Shown here piece by piece: positions 1-14,399 of a stretch of 64,000 nt of DNA. Location of the stretch: contig NC_073346.2 in assembly GCF_027580225.2 (NCBI RefSeq), forward strand, positions 9,636,001 to 9,700,000. Direction: 5' to 3'. Within the stretch, counting starts at the first letter, position 1; each line of letters starts with the position of its first letter. Source of the DNA: Misgurnus anguillicaudatus. Lineage: Eukaryota > Chordata > Actinopteri > Cypriniformes > Cobitidae. Under the pieces are notes generated by a model that worked only from the letters and a program-made list of their open reading frames with translations, ran no database searches and had not been told where the DNA came from. The translations under genes were made by a program, and so were the position numbers.

Positions 1-425
1 GCCGGGCCAAAAATGACCCAATGTTGGGTTGTTGTTATGCAACCATGAGTTATAATAACCCAGCAGTTGGGTTAAAACAACTCAGCATTTGGGTCAGTTT
101 TAACCCAGTGGTGTGTTCTGTCCAGTATTTACCTAACATGGGTCAAAAATAACCCAGCCATACTAGAGTGAAAGTACACAATTTGGATGTTGTTGTTTTT
201 TGTACAATAATGACACTGCATTATAAACTATTTCTTTAGAAATTATAGTATTACTGGCTATTACTGGCAACTAGCTGCCAGTAACTTGCTGCAGATTTTA
301 CATTTATGTTATTTACTGGCAAAAGTTTGTTCAAAGTCAAATAAACATACAACTTTTTCAGTCTTTATCTTCTACAGTAAGTTACTGGCAAACAGCTGCA
401 TAATTACAGCAAATTTTTACAGTGT
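1..425. repeat. GGGTT-rich dispersed repeat, right portion
   Basis: Positions 1-155 hold alternating AACCCAGC and TTGGGTTA/GGGTCAAAA motifs, the same family as at 19.4, 20.8 and 25.7 kb. The next stretch to 425 repeats TTACTGGCAAACAGCTG-like motifs and ends TTTACAGTGTG, which resembles the ACACTGTAAAAA end of this repeat class. The left end lies outside the window. Confidence 0.7.
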
Positions 426-685
426 GTGTGAATAATTGAGGATGAAACGCTGTCATGTATTGATATGCTGATTACAAAACATATTGTTACATGCATTTTC
501 TTATTTAACACTAACATCATTGTGCCACAATACACACTGTGGGTGAAAACTGCAAAAATGCTTATCTTGTTCATCCTGTTCATCAGCTCTTTTCCAAACT
601 GTCCTAACAGTCCAGATGTTCTTCATTACATCCCGTTGGATGTGGAACACTTCTGCTTTAAACAAACTGTGGATGAGGTCTAAGG

Positions 686-953
686 CAGTGGTTCTCAAAC
701 TTTTTTGTCGTGTGGCCCTCCTTTTGTACGCTGCATCCCTTCGTGCCCTCCCAAAATATGACAAAACATTCCAAAACTTAAAATTTGAATGAAACATTAT
801 ACAATGTAGTGTTATTGATTAGTAGCATTGTATTTATTTATTAGGTTTAATTACACAGAATTTATAATAAATAAATATAAATGTGACATTAAAAATGTCA
901 TAAAACTGGGGTCCCCCTGGTACATCTCGCGGCCCCCAGTTTGAGAACCACTG
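686..953. mobile_element. hAT-like MITE (CAGTGGTTCTCAAACT ends)
   Basis: Perfect 16-bp terminal inverted repeats, CAGTGGTTCTCAAACT at 686-701 and its complement at 938-953, bracket 268 bp without coding capacity. The flanking 8-mers GTCTAAGG and GTTTAACT are only partly alike, so the target duplication is decayed. The ends are those of widespread vertebrate hAT MITEs. Confidence 0.85.
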
Positions 954-2439
954 GTTTAACTTTCATTTAAGATGCAAATACAAACCATATTTTAAAAGGG
1001 CTGGAACGATGAGAGGAGGTCGACCATTTAACATCCCATGTTTTAATGAATGCAGTTTTGGTCAGGATACAGCTGTATCATCTTTTTTTATTTTTACTTA
1101 TTTACACAGCAAAACACTGATAACATAGTATGCAGGAAGAAAATGCATCAATGTTTACTGAATAGTGAAACATAATGATATAAAACATAAACATTTCATA
1201 AGCTAGTTGTTGACAGTGGCACATAAACATAATATTTTCAAAAACAAAGACTTTATCAAGTGTTGCTCTATATCCAACCTGTTAGTGTCTGAAAAACAGA
1301 CAAAACAAAAGCAGTAAAAAGGATAAAGAAGTGAAAGATAACTAATATACCAGTAAACCAGTTTTATATCTACAGCAAACGAGATTCATGCAAGACTATA
1401 AATTTAAGAACAGAACTGTTTAAAATAATGATTCAAGGCCAATATTTGGCTATGCATCATGAAAGATACTCTAAACCAGTGAAATCCTCGGTCTGTTGTC
1501 ATTTTGTAAGGCTATAAAAATGAGAATCTGGTACCTGTCTGTTTTACAGTCTAGCTGCTGCCAGGAAGTGTCTTATGAAAGATAAACCTTTTTCTTTTTA
1601 TGGAGGATACACTAATACAATGAATACACCTACGCGAAAGCAGCACTGAGTGTATACATGCTTTCTTTTTCTCTAAGACAGACACGCAGGTTTCTATCCT
1701 CTTCTTGTCTGACACTCCTCCCTCTACAGAAGAGATCTGGCCAAAGCACCCTGCTGAGTCGTTCTTTGGGCACTGGTACCTCCCACACTAACACTGAGAG
1801 GAATGGGCACAGATTGTACAATAAAAGACATTATGCTGGATGCACAACAAAGCCTGAGCTTCTTTTGCAGGTATTTGGTGACTTTCAGCAAGTGCTTTGT
1901 TGATTTTTTTTCATATGCATTCTTAAATCGGATCACATTGTACTACAACTGAGTCCTGTTATAAATTAACATCATCAAGTATATATAATAGCAGACTAAA
2001 TGATACTAGGTTGCCGGAGGGCCCTAACAGCCCATCCCCCTCTTTAAGAGCCCAGACTGTGTCTGGGGAAGGGGGAGGTGCTGTCTACGAGACAGCCAGT
2101 CACTGAGTGCATCAAGCCACATGTATTACCTTTCAGTGCATTTTGTAGAGATGTGTTGGTGTGCATTCAGTTGCAGGAAGTACATGTTAAGTTATGGGAC
2201 AGCACTGAGTCTTGCACCTATAGACATTTACGTAGTTGTTTAAAAAAAAATAAAATGGGCCTTAAGGGTCAAACAGCTTGATTTCACCTGGGCCTTATAT
2301 GAGCGTAAAAATCCGTTGAGATACGTAATGTGTTTTGCAAGTCCAAACAGACAAGGCAGACGGTTTATCTGGGCCAAAGACCGACACGCCCACTTATGCA
2401 AATGAGAAAGAAAGTCAACAGAGAAGTGTTTAGGGTTCA
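954..2439. other. intergenic, no supported gene
   Basis: AT-rich sequence with only short chance open frames. I see no conserved protein motif, no clear transposon end and no RNA gene. It might hold sox4 regulatory DNA, but nothing in a single sequence shows that. Confidence 0.5.
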
Positions 2440-4301
2440 GTTCCAGCTGAGTTTATTTCCTTTATGAAAAAGTTCTGTACAGGAGTATATGAACAATCTG
2501 ACAGGCAGTGACTTGACACAATAAGCTGGCATGAGATTTCCCCTTAAAAATGTGTTATGGCATGATTAGACAAAAAACAATATTTCTACACAGCATATTG
2601 CACAGAATGGATAAAAATAAAGTTCATATATTTCAAATGTATATATAAAAATCCTCAACAACCATCTTGAAATAAAGTAGGCTAAGCAAGGATGTACAAA
2701 GATAGCTGTTCTAGTGCCTGTCGAGATAAAGCGCAACAACATACATAAAAACACACAATCTTTTTGCCTATGATACAGCTGTACAAAGTTGATTTTTTCA
2801 TTTTTTATTTCTTTTCGTCCTTTTTTTAACACAACAGCTATAAACCTGAATCGGAAATACAAATCTATTCACCATGCCTTAAGATACTAAAACAATTAGC
2901 TATACTTATCTGACAAGTAGAAAAGATTAAATATTCAAATACAATGAGGAACGCAGTACATAATCATCGCGAAACTCAAATCGACCATTTGAATACGTTG
3001 AACGATTTTCCATCCAGTGGTTTTTCGATATATAAAACGCCAAGAAAATCGATCGTTTTAAAGCTACAATCTGTTTAGTTCGGCACGATCAGAAGAGGAA
3101 ATGTAGAAATGAAGCACATGTTGGCTTGAACTTGGTTTTTGGAGAGTGTGTGTGTGTATGTCTTTAAGACGCCTGCAGATTGAGACTGTAAACATGAAAC
3201 AGGCGGTCGATTCAGAGACCCACCTGGCTCTTAAAATTAGGAAATCCAAACAGCGATTTACACCGATCAACCCCCTCCCCCCTTTATATATATTTGTACA
3301 AAAATACACTGAGAAAATAATCAAACGTTTCCTCTCTTTAAGTGTCAAAAGTCTACATTTAAATATAAAAAACAAAGGTTAAAACTCTAGCCCTTCTTCG
3401 GAGAAGGAGACAGATGCGGGAGCACATTAAAATAAGACAAACTGTTTGGCAAGTATATAAATACATCCATATAAAAATGGCATCTGAAGAACACAGAAAA
3501 GGAAACGATCATGACAAATTAACAGTATTTTCTCCGGAAACAAACAACTTAAAGAGTTTTGGTCCTGAATTGTAGACGGTATATAAAGTTCAGCACAGAT
3601 TTGAGTTCGTGTTTGAATCCTGAAGTTAAGAATGAAAACAGCTGGTGATTTTTTTTCCTGTGAGTAGGAAATCAAACATAGCGCCATCTATCCATTTAAA
3701 TAATCCTAATAACGCTAACTGTTCGACAGTCTTACAGAAATCTCAATACAAGAAAGGACATGTAACATGCGTTTCTTTTTTTCTTTTTCTTATTGTAAAA
3801 AAATGCTTCGCCTTTCGTCAACCCACCTTGTTTATAAATCCGCCATGGTGAAAAACAGCCCAACACAGCATATAATATGTTAGTACCTCTTAAGCAATGA
3901 CGTTCACGAGGCGCATCAATAAAGTTCTTAAACGTCTCTTTTTTACGTAAAAATGATAAAAACAGACGACTTAAGCCAGCCTTCATGTACGTGCAAATCA
4001 CAGTTTTCCAGTTCATATCGTGTTTTTCACTTTTCATATTTTCTCAGTAGGATCTCAGTCACTCCGCGGCAATCTCTTCCTCTTGCCTCGTGCCAAACGC
4101 GGGGAAATGACTTCAGCCCTCTCGCGACAAAATATCTCATGGCACCGTCCTGGCAGCGTTCAACGAAAGCTTTTGTTTATCGGCGCTTTGTCGCTGTCTT
4201 ACGTGCGGGACCCCTCACGTGGTGGCGTATTTTACAAACAAACTTGTCTGCTATCCATTTTCGTTCAAATTTGTTCCTCGGACGTATTTCCGTAAACTTC
4301 A
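2440..4301 (-). other. candidate sox4 3' UTR
   Basis: This AT-rich stretch downstream of the sox4 stop lacks recognisable transposon ends, unlike most of the window. On the minus strand AATAAA signals lie at 2804-2809 and 2452-2457; the latter follows a U-rich stretch and is my preferred terminal signal, giving a 3' UTR of about 1.85 kb. Long 3' UTRs are usual for SoxC genes. The extent is inferred, since no transcript evidence is available. Confidence 0.55.
2452..2457 (-). terminator. candidate poly(A) signal for sox4
   Basis: AATAAA on the minus strand, about 1.85 kb past the stop codon. A second AATAAA at 2804-2809 could give a shorter transcript. Confidence 0.45.
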
Positions 4302-5438
4302 CTAGTTCAACACGTGAGCCGTGAACACCAAGTTAGAAATGGTCGACTCTAACCAGTCCCCCGAAATCATTTCGCTCACCTCAGGGGTGCAGTAGTCCGG
4401 GAACTCGAAATGAGAAGAAGCCCCGGACTCAAAATGCATGTCAAAGTCTCTGTCCAGCACCGAGGAGCCGATGCTTCCCAGTGACATGCTGTCAAAACTT
4501 GGGCTCGGATTTATGTCCAGCATGTCGTCGTCGAGTTCCTCGTCTGAAGAAGAGGAGAACTGGGACGAGGAGGATGAATGTGAGGCGGACGGAGTGGGCG
4601 AGGACGCCCGCATGCTGCTGTACCTGTGGCTGTCCGATGACGAGCTGCTGGGGGAATCGGCGCCTTCCTTCCCGCTCGTCGAGCCGTCCTCGTACAGGCT
4701 CTGATCGCTGGACTCAGCGGAGCTGCTCAGGGTCGGACTGGCGGGCACAGCTATCGAAGACGGACTTATACCGCTGCTGCCTCCAAAAATGTAAACCCGC
4801 TTCGTCTTCTTGTCAGGTATTTGCTTGGAAGCCGACACCGACTTTGATTTGTAAAGCGAGTGGTGATCGGCGGGTCCCTGCTCGGGAAACGCAGCCTTCG
4901 CGCTCCCCAAAACGATCTTATGGGGTTTGCTGGTTGATTTAAGGCTTCCGCTCTTTCTCGAGGATGGTTTTGAACCGGCGCTCGCGCAGCTGCTCCCGCT
5001 GATCTTCTCTCCCTTCTCGCCCGGTTTTGAGCCGCTTGACTTCACCTTCTTTCTCGGCCGGTACTTGTAGTCGGGGTAGTCTGCCATGTGCTTCAGCCTG
5101 AGCCGCTCTGCCTCTCGGATGAAGGGAATCTTGTCGCTGTCTTTCAGCAGCTTCCAGCGCTTGCCAAGTCTCTTCGAGATCTCAGCGTTGTGCATGTCCG
5201 GCGACTGCTCCATAATTTTGCGCCTTTCGATTTGCGACCACACCATGAAAGCGTTCATCGGTCTCTTGATGTGACCGCTGGGGGTTTTGCACCAGCCGGG
5301 GTCAAGCTTGTCACCCCCGGACGCCGTGGAGCCGGGGGTCGGAGAAGAAGCCATGTCCAGCTCGAGTGCGCCGGAATCCGAAGACTCCCCAGCAAACAGC
5401 GCTTCGGGATTTTCCGTGCTGCTTGTTTTCTGGACCAT
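4302..5438 (-). CDS. sox4: Sox4 transcription factor (SoxC group), intact single exon
   Basis: A 378-residue open frame reads as a complete SoxC protein. An HMG box at about residues 57-128 ([12 protein letters not shown] ... [11 protein letters not shown]) binds the DNA minor groove at ACAAT-type sites. The start MVQK, the stretch [11 protein letters not shown] before the box, ADHHSLYK near 190 and the KRVYIFGG motif near 213-220 match Sox4 better than Sox11 or Sox12. A Ser-rich linker (about 230-300), an acidic stretch [10 protein letters not shown] and the C-terminal transactivation segment ([20 protein letters not shown]) follow. The frame has no introns, as usual for SoxC genes; the ATG has purine at -3 and G at +4. 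SoxC proteins act in the nucleus in neural, cardiac and skeletal progenitors. Oddity: the family normally ends NLVFTY, whereas here it ends [11 protein letters not shown] cannot tell whether this is the sox4a or sox4b co-orthologue. Confidence 0.96.
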   Translation of the reverse strand: MVQKTSSTENPEALFAGESSDSGALELDMASSPTPGSTASGGDKLDPGWCKTPSGHIKRPMNAFMVWSQIERRKIMEQSPDMHNAEISKRLGKRWKLLKDSDKIPFIREAERLRLKHMADYPDYKYRPRKKVKSSGSKPGEKGEKISGSSCASAGSKPSSRKSGSLKSTSKPHKIVLGSAKAAFPEQGPADHHSLYKSKSVSASKQIPDKKTKRVYIFGGSSGISPSSIAVPASPTLSSSAESSDQSLYEDGSTSGKEGADSPSSSSSDSHRYSSMRASSPTPSASHSSSSSQFSSSSDEELDDDMLDINPSPSFDSMSLGSIGSSVLDRDFDMHFESGASSHFEFPDYCTPEVSEMISGDWLESTISNLVFTAHVLN

Positions 5439-5915
5439 TGCTACAACGGTCTGAGAGATTGCACTCTCGAGTCCAACGTGTCGCTAAAGAAAACTCAGTG
5501 TGATGTTCTCGTTGAGAGAGATAGTAGTCCTGAGGAGAGCCAAGACGGCTGGCTGATCCACGGAAAACCCGCTTTCAACCTTGTTTAGTGCTAAAGTTCT
5601 TGTTCGGGGCTTTATCGTGTAACTCAGCGAGCTGATACAGTGTCCGATTTCCACAGTGTCCGTGCATCCAGTAATAATGTGGTAACAGTCGTTGAGCAGT
5701 TGATAGTTTGTATATGAGCGGAGCTATGCGAGGGCTCAGTGTCAGTGTGTGCGCTGCGGTGCAGCAAAGCTCTATTCAAGTTTCTGAAGATATCAAACTC
5801 CTTCTGCATATCCTTCCCCTGTACAAACCATGCGGGAAAACCGGGGTGTAATACTTGCAAAAGGCTCCGTCGTTTAAACGCAGTCAGTAAGTTTCAACAG
5901 ACTTCTATTCTGCCT
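5439..5915 (-). other. candidate sox4 5' UTR
   Basis: Non-repetitive sequence between the sox4 ATG and the promoter-like motifs. The length depends on the start site inferred from the TATA-like box and is approximate. Confidence 0.45.
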
Positions 5916-5941
5916 CATGCAGCTTTATCCGTTTCCAAAGG

Positions 5942-6023
5942 TATAATAGCGATAGCTCACAGCCAATCAGCGGCTGTCTCTAGCCTTCCCTGCGCCAAAA
6001 CACGCCCACTCGCGTTTCATTGG
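5942..6023 (-). promoter_or_regulatory. candidate sox4 core promoter
   Basis: Reading the minus strand toward sox4 there is a CCAAT box (6023-6019), a reverse-orientation CCAAT box (CCAAT on the plus strand at 5963-5967) and then TATTATA (5948-5942). The order and spacing suit an RNA polymerase II promoter starting near 5910. A GC-box-like GGGCGG region near 6600-6630 could be a further upstream element. Prediction from motifs only. Confidence 0.45.
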
Positions 6024-6240
6024 TCAAAAAAGGAATCTAATAATAATCAGCGCGTGCAATGAGGAGCTTTGGCTCTGACCTCATTCCAGTATACACGATA
6101 AACCTAGTTTTAAAGGTACACCCGTATGTGTATTTCTCATTTTCTGCAAGTCGACCAGGGAGGTGCCATGTAGTGTTATGTGTCCCGTACTTATGCGCGC
6201 ACAGTTCTGAGATAAAAAAGCTAGATATGTTTTCTGTCAC

Positions 6241-9677
<3,437 letters not shown>

Positions 9678-9682
9678 TGACC

Positions 9683-10164
9683 TGTAAGGTTTTGTCTTGT
9701 ATTTTCTTGTATTTTGTGTATTTTTGTTATTTGTTCTTGTATTTTGATTCTCTGCTCTGTTTGGACTTTTATTTTGAAACTCATCATGCCATGTCACGCT
9801 TCACACTTCCTGTTTGTTTTGTATATTAGTCACTTCCTGTACACCTGTTCCCCGCTGTATATTACATTCGTATGCCCAGCCCGTTACCTGTGTTTGTTAC
9901 CTGTTATCTGTAATCCTGTATCTGTATCTGTATCTGCCTGTTTTTGACCCACGCCTGTTTGCCGCCTGCCTTGATCTTTCGCCTGTTTGTTTGGATTTAT
10001 GATTGTGTCTCTGCCTGCCTTGACCCCTCGCCTGTTATTTGGATTACGTGTATTGGATTTACCCTGTTTGGATTTGGTTGCTGGCCCTTTATTGGGATTT
10101 TACAATAAACACCTTTTGCACATGGATTCACTTCTCACTCGCATCATTTAGAGCATACGTTACA
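9683..10164 (+). repeat. left LTR (482 bp)
   Basis: TG...CA-bounded repeat nearly identical to the right copy. It contains the AATAAA signal at 10104-10109 and TATCTG repeats near 9915. It lacks a 21-bp segment present in the right LTR. Confidence 0.95.
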
Positions 10165-10218
10165 GAATATACAGCCCCACCAGAATCCAGCAAAGGACAG
10201 TAACTTCCCACCAGCACC

Positions 10219-11496
10219 ATGAAACCCATCTACGCTCTGCTTGCACTTCGCCAAAACCACCGCACCATTGAGGATTACGTTCAGGATTTTTTGGACTTAA
10301 GTTATCAGGTACATTTTGACAATACAACACTCAAGAATCTGTTTTACAATGCCCTGGATGAACACTTACGTTTACTCATGCCCCGGAATATGGATGTATG
10401 GTCACTTGAGGAGTACATTGATTTTGCACTATTGTTATGTGGTTCACCGTTCACTGTGGGTGTTGGGGATACACCTCCGGTGAGCGCACATAACACACCA
10501 CGTCATGATCTGCCCGTTCTGCCCAAAACTGAAAATACCATGCCTGTTCATAAAATGGCCGCCACCCTGCCTGTTCCCAAAATGGCCGCCATCCTGTCTG
10601 TGTCTGCACCTGCACCTGTTTATATGGAAACCACCGTCATCCCAGCACCTGTTATTCAGAGAGCCATCATCACCACCACACCTGCACTTAGGAGAGCTAA
10701 TATTCACCCTGCACCTGCCGTTATGATGGCCGCCATGCCTGTATCTACCGCTGAGGTATGTCTCATAGACTATGTACTTTCTGAGTTTGCCATAGCCCTG
10801 TGGTGCGTTTGGTCTGCCTGCTGCTCGTTTGTCTCTGGTGTATCTCAAGGCCCTGAACCCGAACCCCTGGACTCACCTGACCTGCCTGATTCACCTGATC
10901 TGCCTGACTCACCTGACCGGCCTGATTCACCTGATCTGCCTGATTCACCTGATCTGCCTGATTCACCTGATCTGCCTGATTCACCTGATCTGCCTGATTC
11001 ACCTGATCTGCCTGATTCACCTGATCTGCCTGATTCACCTGATCCGCCTGATTCACCTGATCCGCCCGACTCCTCTGATTCTTCTGATTCATCCAACTCA
11101 TCTGATTCATCCGACTCATCTGATTCATCCGACTCATCTGATTCATCCGGCTCATCTGATTCATCTGATTCATCCGACTGCTCTGATTCACTCGACTCCA
11201 ATGATTCATCTGATCTGCCCGTCTCATCTGATCTGCCCGTCTCATCTGATCTGCCCGTCTCATCTGATCTGCCCGTCTCATCTGATCTGCCCGTCTCATC
11301 TGATCTGCCCGTCTCATCTGATCTGCCCGTCTCATCTGATCTGCCCGACTCATCTGATCTGCCCGATTCATCTGATCTCCTTGACTCATCTGATCCGCCT
11401 GACTCATCGGATTTGTCTGTCCGGCCTGATTCACCTTCTGAGACATCGCCACCTGGGACAGTGGGAGCTTTCCCAAGTTTTTTTTGGGGGGGGTAG
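10219..11496 (+). CDS. gag-like protein of the LTR element with expanded low-complexity tail
   Basis: A 425-residue frame begins 55 bp after the left LTR. Residues about 10-84 resemble the retrotransposon Gag domain of fish Gypsy elements: RTIEDYVQDFLDLSYQ, then LEEYIDFALLLCGSPFTVGV. Residues about 85-190 are Pro/Ala/Met-rich with repeats such as PVPKMAA. From about residue 215 the protein is tandem repeats: DLPDSP units, then SSDSSDS units, then DLPVSS units, all encoded by 18-bp or related repeats. I see no zinc knuckle (CCHC) and no protease. The N-terminus probably self-associates as Gag does; the repeat tail is of unknown use. The tail may be a neutral expansion. Confidence 0.8.
   Translation: MKPIYALLALRQNHRTIEDYVQDFLDLSYQVHFDNTTLKNLFYNALDEHLRLLMPRNMDVWSLEEYIDFALLLCGSPFTVGVGDTPPVSAHNTPRHDLPVLPKTENTMPVHKMAATLPVPKMAAILSVSAPAPVYMETTVIPAPVIQRAIITTTPALRRANIHPAPAVMMAAMPVSTAEVCLIDYVLSEFAIALWCVWSACCSFVSGVSQGPEPEPLDSPDLPDSPDLPDSPDRPDSPDLPDSPDLPDSPDLPDSPDLPDSPDLPDSPDLPDSPDPPDSPDPPDSSDSSDSSNSSDSSDSSDSSDSSDSSGSSDSSDSSDCSDSLDSNDSSDLPVSSDLPVSSDLPVSSDLPVSSDLPVSSDLPVSSDLPVSSDLPDSSDLPDSSDLLDSSDPPDSSDLSVRPDSPSETSPPGTVGAFPSFFWGG
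10868..11350 (+). repeat. 18-bp coding tandem repeats
   Basis: Successive arrays: GATCTGCCTGATTCACCT units (about 10868-11060), TCTGATTCATCCGACTCA-like units (about 11060-11200) and GATCTGCCCGTCTCATCT units (about 11215-11345). Unit lengths are multiples of three, so several frames stay open on both strands. Confidence 0.92.
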
Positions 11497-11575
11497 TACC
11501 CGGACACAGGGAGGAGGCAGAGGACACCAAGGCGGAGGCCGAAGTGTGCTCGGACCCTTCCTCTCCTTGTGTGCC

Positions 11576-11770
11576 AGGTCTATTCCTGCCCCATGACCCA
11601 GGTCCAAGCCTGCCCCATGACCCAGGTCCCAGCCTGCCCCATGACCCAGGCCCACACCTGCCCCATGACCCAGGCCCACACCTGCCCCATGACCCAGGCC
11701 TACATCTGCCTCATGATCCGGGACCATGCTGGCCCCACGACCCTGGACCATCCTGGCCTCATGACCCAGG
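11576..11770 (+). repeat. 24-bp tandem repeat
   Basis: About eight imperfect copies of a unit containing CTGCCCCATGACCCAGG, downstream of the gag-like stop. It is also open in two forward frames (MTQ...CP repeats), but those peptides are not supported as genes. Confidence 0.9.
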
Positions 11771-11886
11771 ACCTCTTACGAACTGCCCTGCCTTGCCAAG
11801 AGGTCCTGGCCCGCCCGCCCACCCTCTATTTGGACTTTGTTTTTTGAATGTTGGGCTCCGGGAGTCGCCCTTTAGAGGGGGGATTC

Positions 11887-12389
11887 TGTAAGGTTTTGTC
11901 TTGTATTTTCTTGTATTTTGTGTATTTTTGTTATTTGTTCTTGTATTTTGATTCTCTGCTCTGTTTGGACTTTTATTTTGAAACTCATCATGCCATGTCA
12001 CGCTTCACACTTCCTGTTTGTTTTGTATATTAGTCACTTCCTGTACACCTGTTCGCGGCTGTATATTACATTCGTATGCCCAGCCCGTTACCTGTGTTTG
12101 TTATCTGTTATCTGTAATCCTGTATCTGTATCTGTATCTGCCTGTTTTTGACCCACGCCTGTTTTATTGGATTTATCGCCTGTTTGCCGCCTGCCTTGAT
12201 CTTTCGCCTGTTTGTTTGGATTTATGATTGTGTCTCTGCCTGCCTTGACCCCTCGCCTGTTATTTGGATTACGTGTATTGGATTTACCCTGTTTGGATTT
12301 GGTTGCTGGCCCTTTATTGGGATTTTACAATAAACACCTTTTGCACATGGATTCACTTCTCACTCGCATCATTTAAAGCATACGTTACA
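11887..12389 (+). repeat. right LTR (503 bp)
   Basis: Same sequence as the left LTR apart from about four substitutions and an extra 21-bp segment in the GCCTGTTT-rich area, which looks like a local tandem slippage event. Confidence 0.95.
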
Positions 12390-12827
12390 TGACCCTGTGG
12401 CCACCAGCAGAAGAATATAAGATAAATGGAGTATAAGAGCATTTTGTGGTCATTGCTTGGGGCGGTAGGGGTGAGCAGAGCAACCTAATGCAGAATTAAA
12501 TGTAACACACTTGTAGAAAAAATTCTAAAATAAAATATATTTTATGTTACTTTAACTTAACAAATTAAGTTAAACAATTTCAACTTGTTTTTATAAGTTA
12601 TGAAAACTTATCAAAGATTAAAACTTAAAATAGTAGGTTGAACTGACTAGTTGTTTTAACTTCATGCTGCATTTTTTTACACCAAGTGATTTCTGCTTTG
12701 GTCTCCTTCAAAACTTCTTAAAAGTTTTGAGCTGTTTTTAGATACTGGAAAAAGTGTGAAACTAAACTTCTTCATAATATTTTTGAGTTGGATGTTTAAA
12801 TCCCAAAATCCAGCCATATTATCTTAA

Positions 12828-13385
12828 AGTGCACCTATTTCACTGCTAAAAACAACGTTATTTTGTGTATTTGGTATAATACAATGTGTTTGCGTAGTTT
12901 ATGGCTAAAAGAACACATTATTTTTCACATACTGTACATTTTTGTAGCTCCAGATATACTCAAACGATCTGATTTTGTACAAAACTCATCGATCTGAAAA
13001 GCACTGTGTCCCTGATTGGCCTGCTAATCTGTACGTTGTGATTGGCCTGAATACCTCTGACGTCAGCCGGAAATGTGTCGCTCCTTAACATGTTTGAAAG
13101 ATTCGCTCACAATGCAATGCTGACAAGAGTTAACTTACAGGCTGTGAGTCCAAGCGGGAAGAATCATGATAATGACCTTCGTGTCCTCATCAACCAGCCT
13201 AGGAAGTAAACTGTTGCCTACAATCTGTGTGTTTGTTGTAGTCCAAGAAAAGAGATTTGCGTTGGAAACGATAACTCGCGTCAGTTTACTTTGAGATTTG
13301 TACTTTTGCATATCGTTAACACGTACTAATATACACTTACGCACCACAGGAAATGTAAAATCATGAATCGGACAATAGTTGCTCT
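12828..13385. mobile_element. TTAA-flanked MITE (AGTGCACCTAT end)
   Basis: TTAA at 12824-12827 and 13386-13389 flank a 558-bp sequence that starts AGTGCACCTATTTCACTG and ends with an imperfect complement (ATAGTTGCTCT). I recognise the family as common in cyprinid genomes. TTAA duplication with purine-start ends fits Kolobok-type elements; the assignment is inferred. Confidence 0.75.
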
Positions 13386-13389
13386 TTAA

Positions 13390-14391
13390 TCACTGTCCTG
13401 TTAACGACAATTTGAAACATCTTCACACAGCGGGAAAATCTTGTAACACGGTGTTACACAGGGATGCCCAACAGGGATAACATTGTAAATATTATTAATC
13501 AAAATGATAATTGTAATTACAATATCAGCTAAACAATTGGCCAATATGATTTTTCTCATAACTCTGCAGCAGGGCAGTTACCACAATAGACATTAAAGGG
13601 TCCCAAAAAAAAATCAGAAATAGCCCAACCCCCCACATTTGAATTTTTAAAATATGCATATATACATATAGCCCTGAATGATTTTGTCCCCACAATGTTT
13701 AAGATGTGGTTACGGCCTTGCAATAAAGTCATAATTGTGCAGAAAAATAGTTACACAAGTGCAAAATTCAGATGTGTTTGTATTCTTTATATGAGATCAA
13801 CTAAGGGTGCAGCAGACATGTTTAAAACCAACAATATCACAACAAGAAAGCAAAAACAATGCAGAATATTTTATTCAGTTTCTTATTGTTGAATTAAATA
13901 TACAGTACTGCACCTACGCAAACAAAAATAGCTGTTCTTATTGCCAGCAAAACCCAAACAAATATTTTAATAGATTCCAGGAAGTGAAAGCGAAGCCTTC
14001 AATTGGCACATACTCCACGAATCGACAAAGTGACACAACACCAATTACAGGCAAACGTCAAGCTCTTCACACCTGATGTACAAGAGAGAAAGCTGAAGTA
14101 GACATTAGAGATAAGAGTTAAAGAAAAGTGTGAAAAGAGATGGCGAACACTATTTTGATTTGTTCATTTCACAAGAACACTTGGAAAAAGTGTATGCCCA
14201 TTTTTGATTTGTCATGGAGTCAAAAAGCAGAAATGAAATTCTGGTGAGGAATTAACATCACCGATGTCTCATTTTTCTATAAAAAAGCAGGAACAGAATC
14301 ATCTGTGCATAATTATACTACTTTATCACAAATTGTAACTAGTTTAACATCATGTTATATATATATCAAATTTCATGCACTTGGTAACTGT
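13390..14391. other. intergenic, no supported gene
   Basis: AT-rich sequence with no recognised coding region and no complete repeat. TTAAAGGGTCCC near 13592 could be a solitary end of a TTAA element. Confidence 0.4.
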
Positions 14392-14399
14392 TCTATATC

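Larger units (their letters stand above)
9683..12389 (+). mobile_element. complete non-autonomous LTR retrotransposon (Gypsy/Ty3-like, gag only)
   Basis: Two direct LTRs (482 and 503 bp, both TGTAAGG...GTTACA) enclose 1.7 kb. The element is flanked by the exact 5-bp target duplication TGACC (9678-9682 and 12390-12394). A purine tract (about 11870-11882) precedes the right LTR. The interior encodes a gag-like protein but no protease, reverse transcriptase or integrase, so movement would need enzymes from a relative. The LTRs differ by about four substitutions and one 21-bp indel, which suggests a recent insertion. Confidence 0.95.

Noticed and set aside
4438..5588. Long plus-strand frames across 4.4-5.6 kb
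   Set aside because: They are shadows of the sox4 coding sequence, caused by its Ser-rich, GC-rich codons on the opposite strand.
10868..11350. Regular repeats that could suggest a CRISPR array
   Set aside because: They are contiguous 18-bp coding tandem repeats without spacers, in a vertebrate genome.
10763..11596. Long frames on both strands (220-255 residues) over the LTR element interior
   Set aside because: They arise because the tandem repeat units are multiples of three without stops; only the frame with the gag-like N-terminus has independent support.
9683..12389. Possible endogenous retrovirus
   Set aside because: No pol or envelope is present, and the gag-like domain resembles fish Gypsy retrotransposons.
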